Assembly (NCBI GenBank): GCA_001917895.1
Contig: MNEW01000050.1
Location: forward strand, 4,358-18,476
Length of the DNA: 14,119 bases
Direction: 5' to 3'
Origin: Actinobacteria bacterium 13_1_40CM_66_12
Lineage (GTDB): Bacteria; Chloroflexota; Dormibacteria; Dormibacterales; Dormibacteraceae
Below are positions 13,185 through 14,119 of this stretch, in pieces. Below the pieces are notes generated by a model. It ran no database searches. It saw nothing but the letters and a program-made list of their open reading frames with translations, and was not told where the DNA came from. The first letter of the stretch is position 1. The number at the start of each line of letters is the position of its first letter. The position numbers and the translations under genes were made by a program.

Positions 13185-14119
13185 TGGCCGAGGCAGCTGT
13201 CAGCGGCAGGCCGGCGCCGGCAGCCTCGAGCGCGAAGGCGCTGCTACGCGCCGAGAACGTGGTCAAGTATTTCCCGGCCGGCATCGGGTCCACCGTGCAC
13301 GCGGTCGATGGCTGCAGCTTCGAGATCCGCGAGGGTGAGACGCTGGGACTTGTCGGCGAATCCGGGTGCGGCAAGTCGACGCTGGCGCGGTTGGTCACAC
13401 AGCTGATCCCGGCGACGTCTGGGAAGATCTTCTTCGGCGACGTCGAGCTGACCAAGCTCCGCGGCGAGAAGCTGCGCCAGTACCGGCGCCAGCTGCAGAT
13501 GATCTTCCAGGACCCGTTCGCGTCGCTGGACCCGCGCATGACCGTGGGCGACATCATCGCCGAGCCGCTCGACAACTTCCGCGTCATGCGCGGTCGCAAG
13601 CGAAACGAGCGGGTGCAGGAGCTGCTGAAGATCGTCGGCCTCAACCCCAACTTCAACAACCGCTATCCGCATGAGTTCTCGGGCGGGCAGCGGCAGCGCA
13701 TCGGCATCGCGCGCGCGCTCGCGCTGAACCCGAAGCTGGTCGTGTGCGACGAGGCGATCTCCGCGCTCGACGTTTCGATCCAGGCGCAAATCGTCAACCT
13801 GCTCGAGGACCTGCAGCGCGAGTTCAAGCTCACCTACCTGTTCATCGCGCACGACCTGTCCGTCGTGCGCCACATCAGCGACCGCGTCATGGTCATGTAT
13901 CTCGGCAAGATCGTCGAGATCGCCGACAGCGTTGAGACCTACGCCTCCCCGAAGCATCCGTACACGAAAGCCCTGCTCTCCGCCATCCCGGTGCCCGACC
14001 CGAAGGTTCAGCGGGGCCGGCGGTTGGTCGAGCTCACCGGCGAGATTCCGTCGCCGATCCATCCCCCCTCGGGGTGCAGATTCCACACGCCCTGCCCGAC
14101 CGCCCGCCTGCCGACGCCC
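13184..14119 (+). CDS. dppF: Oligopeptide/dipeptide ABC transporter ATP-binding protein (DppF type), 3' end outside window
   Basis: The second ATPase of the importer; 312 codons are present and the frame is still open at the window edge. The Walker A motif is GESGCGKST (58-66), the Q-loop lies in [13 protein letters not shown], the signature is FSGGQRQR (165-172), and Walker B is [12 protein letters not shown], in which alanine replaces the commoner proline of DEP. The switch histidine is in [25 protein letters not shown] and [11 protein letters not shown] open the C-terminal oligopeptide-transporter domain. A GGAG at 13170-13173 precedes the ATG. Cys298 and Cys304 fit the cluster pattern, but Thr311 stands where a third cysteine is expected, only two codons from the end. 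This may be real divergence or a sequence-end error. DppD and DppF should work as a heterodimer. Confidence 0.9.
   Translation, partial: MAEAAVSGRPAPAASSAKALLRAENVVKYFPAGIGSTVHAVDGCSFEIREGETLGLVGESGCGKSTLARLVTQLIPATSGKIFFGDVELTKLRGEKLRQYRRQLQMIFQDPFASLDPRMTVGDIIAEPLDNFRVMRGRKRNERVQELLKIVGLNPNFNNRYPHEFSGGQRQRIGIARALALNPKLVVCDEAISALDVSIQAQIVNLLEDLQREFKLTYLFIAHDLSVVRHISDRVMVMYLGKIVEIADSVETYASPKHPYTKALLSAIPVPDPKVQRGRRLVELTGEIPSPIHPPSGCRFHTPCPTARLPTP

Overview
This is a GC-rich stretch of bacterial chromosome with an F420-dependent luciferase-like oxidoreductase, an AidB-type flavoprotein, trehalose synthesis genes and a dpp-type ABC importer. Frequent GTG and TTG starts, F420 use and the GT20 variant suggest a soil or environmental Gram-positive or monoderm lineage (Actinomycetota, Chloroflexota or Candidatus Dormibacterota). 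This is inference from gene content; no 16S or other phylogenetic marker is present. Genes are cut at both ends, and there are no RNA genes, insertion sequences, CRISPR arrays or phage genes.

Layout. (1) 1-461 (+): the C-terminal end of an LLM-class oxidoreductase. (2) 478-2922 (+): a compact three-gene operon of a 4-TM membrane protein, a small winged-helix regulator (GTGA overlap) and an AidB-like acyl-CoA dehydrogenase. It is preceded by a near-perfect palindrome lying on a promoter whose predicted transcript starts at the ATG (leaderless). (3) 2965-3750 (+): a trehalose-6-phosphate phosphatase-like HAD enzyme, 42 bp behind aidB. (4) 3734-5883 (-): a convergent pair, the GT20 trehalose-6-phosphate synthase followed by a small secreted four-cysteine protein whose 3' end overlaps the phosphatase gene by 17 bp. 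(5) 5982-8228 (-): a molybdopterin-binding large subunit of the xanthine dehydrogenase family with no small or medium subunit beside it. (6) 8442-14119 (+): a complete-order dppA-dppB-dppC-dppD-dppF operon (lipoprotein binding protein, two permeases, two ATPases), with the last gene cut by the window end.

Functionally, regions 3 and 4 supply the two steps of OtsA/OtsB trehalose synthesis (UDP-glucose + glucose-6-phosphate to trehalose-6-phosphate to trehalose), although the genes are convergent and both deviate from textbook motifs. Region 6 encodes a peptide- or nickel-type importer. A 14-bp stem-loop between dppA and dppB probably sets binding protein expression above that of the membrane complex. 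The molybdoenzyme and the importer are divergently transcribed from a shared 213-bp region with overlapping promoter-like hexamers.

I found no convincing evidence of an undescribed defence or mobile system. The observations most worth following are the palindrome/leaderless promoter controlling the membrane protein-regulator-aidB operon, the orphan molybdoenzyme subunit, and the divergent trehalose enzyme pair with its secreted neighbour.
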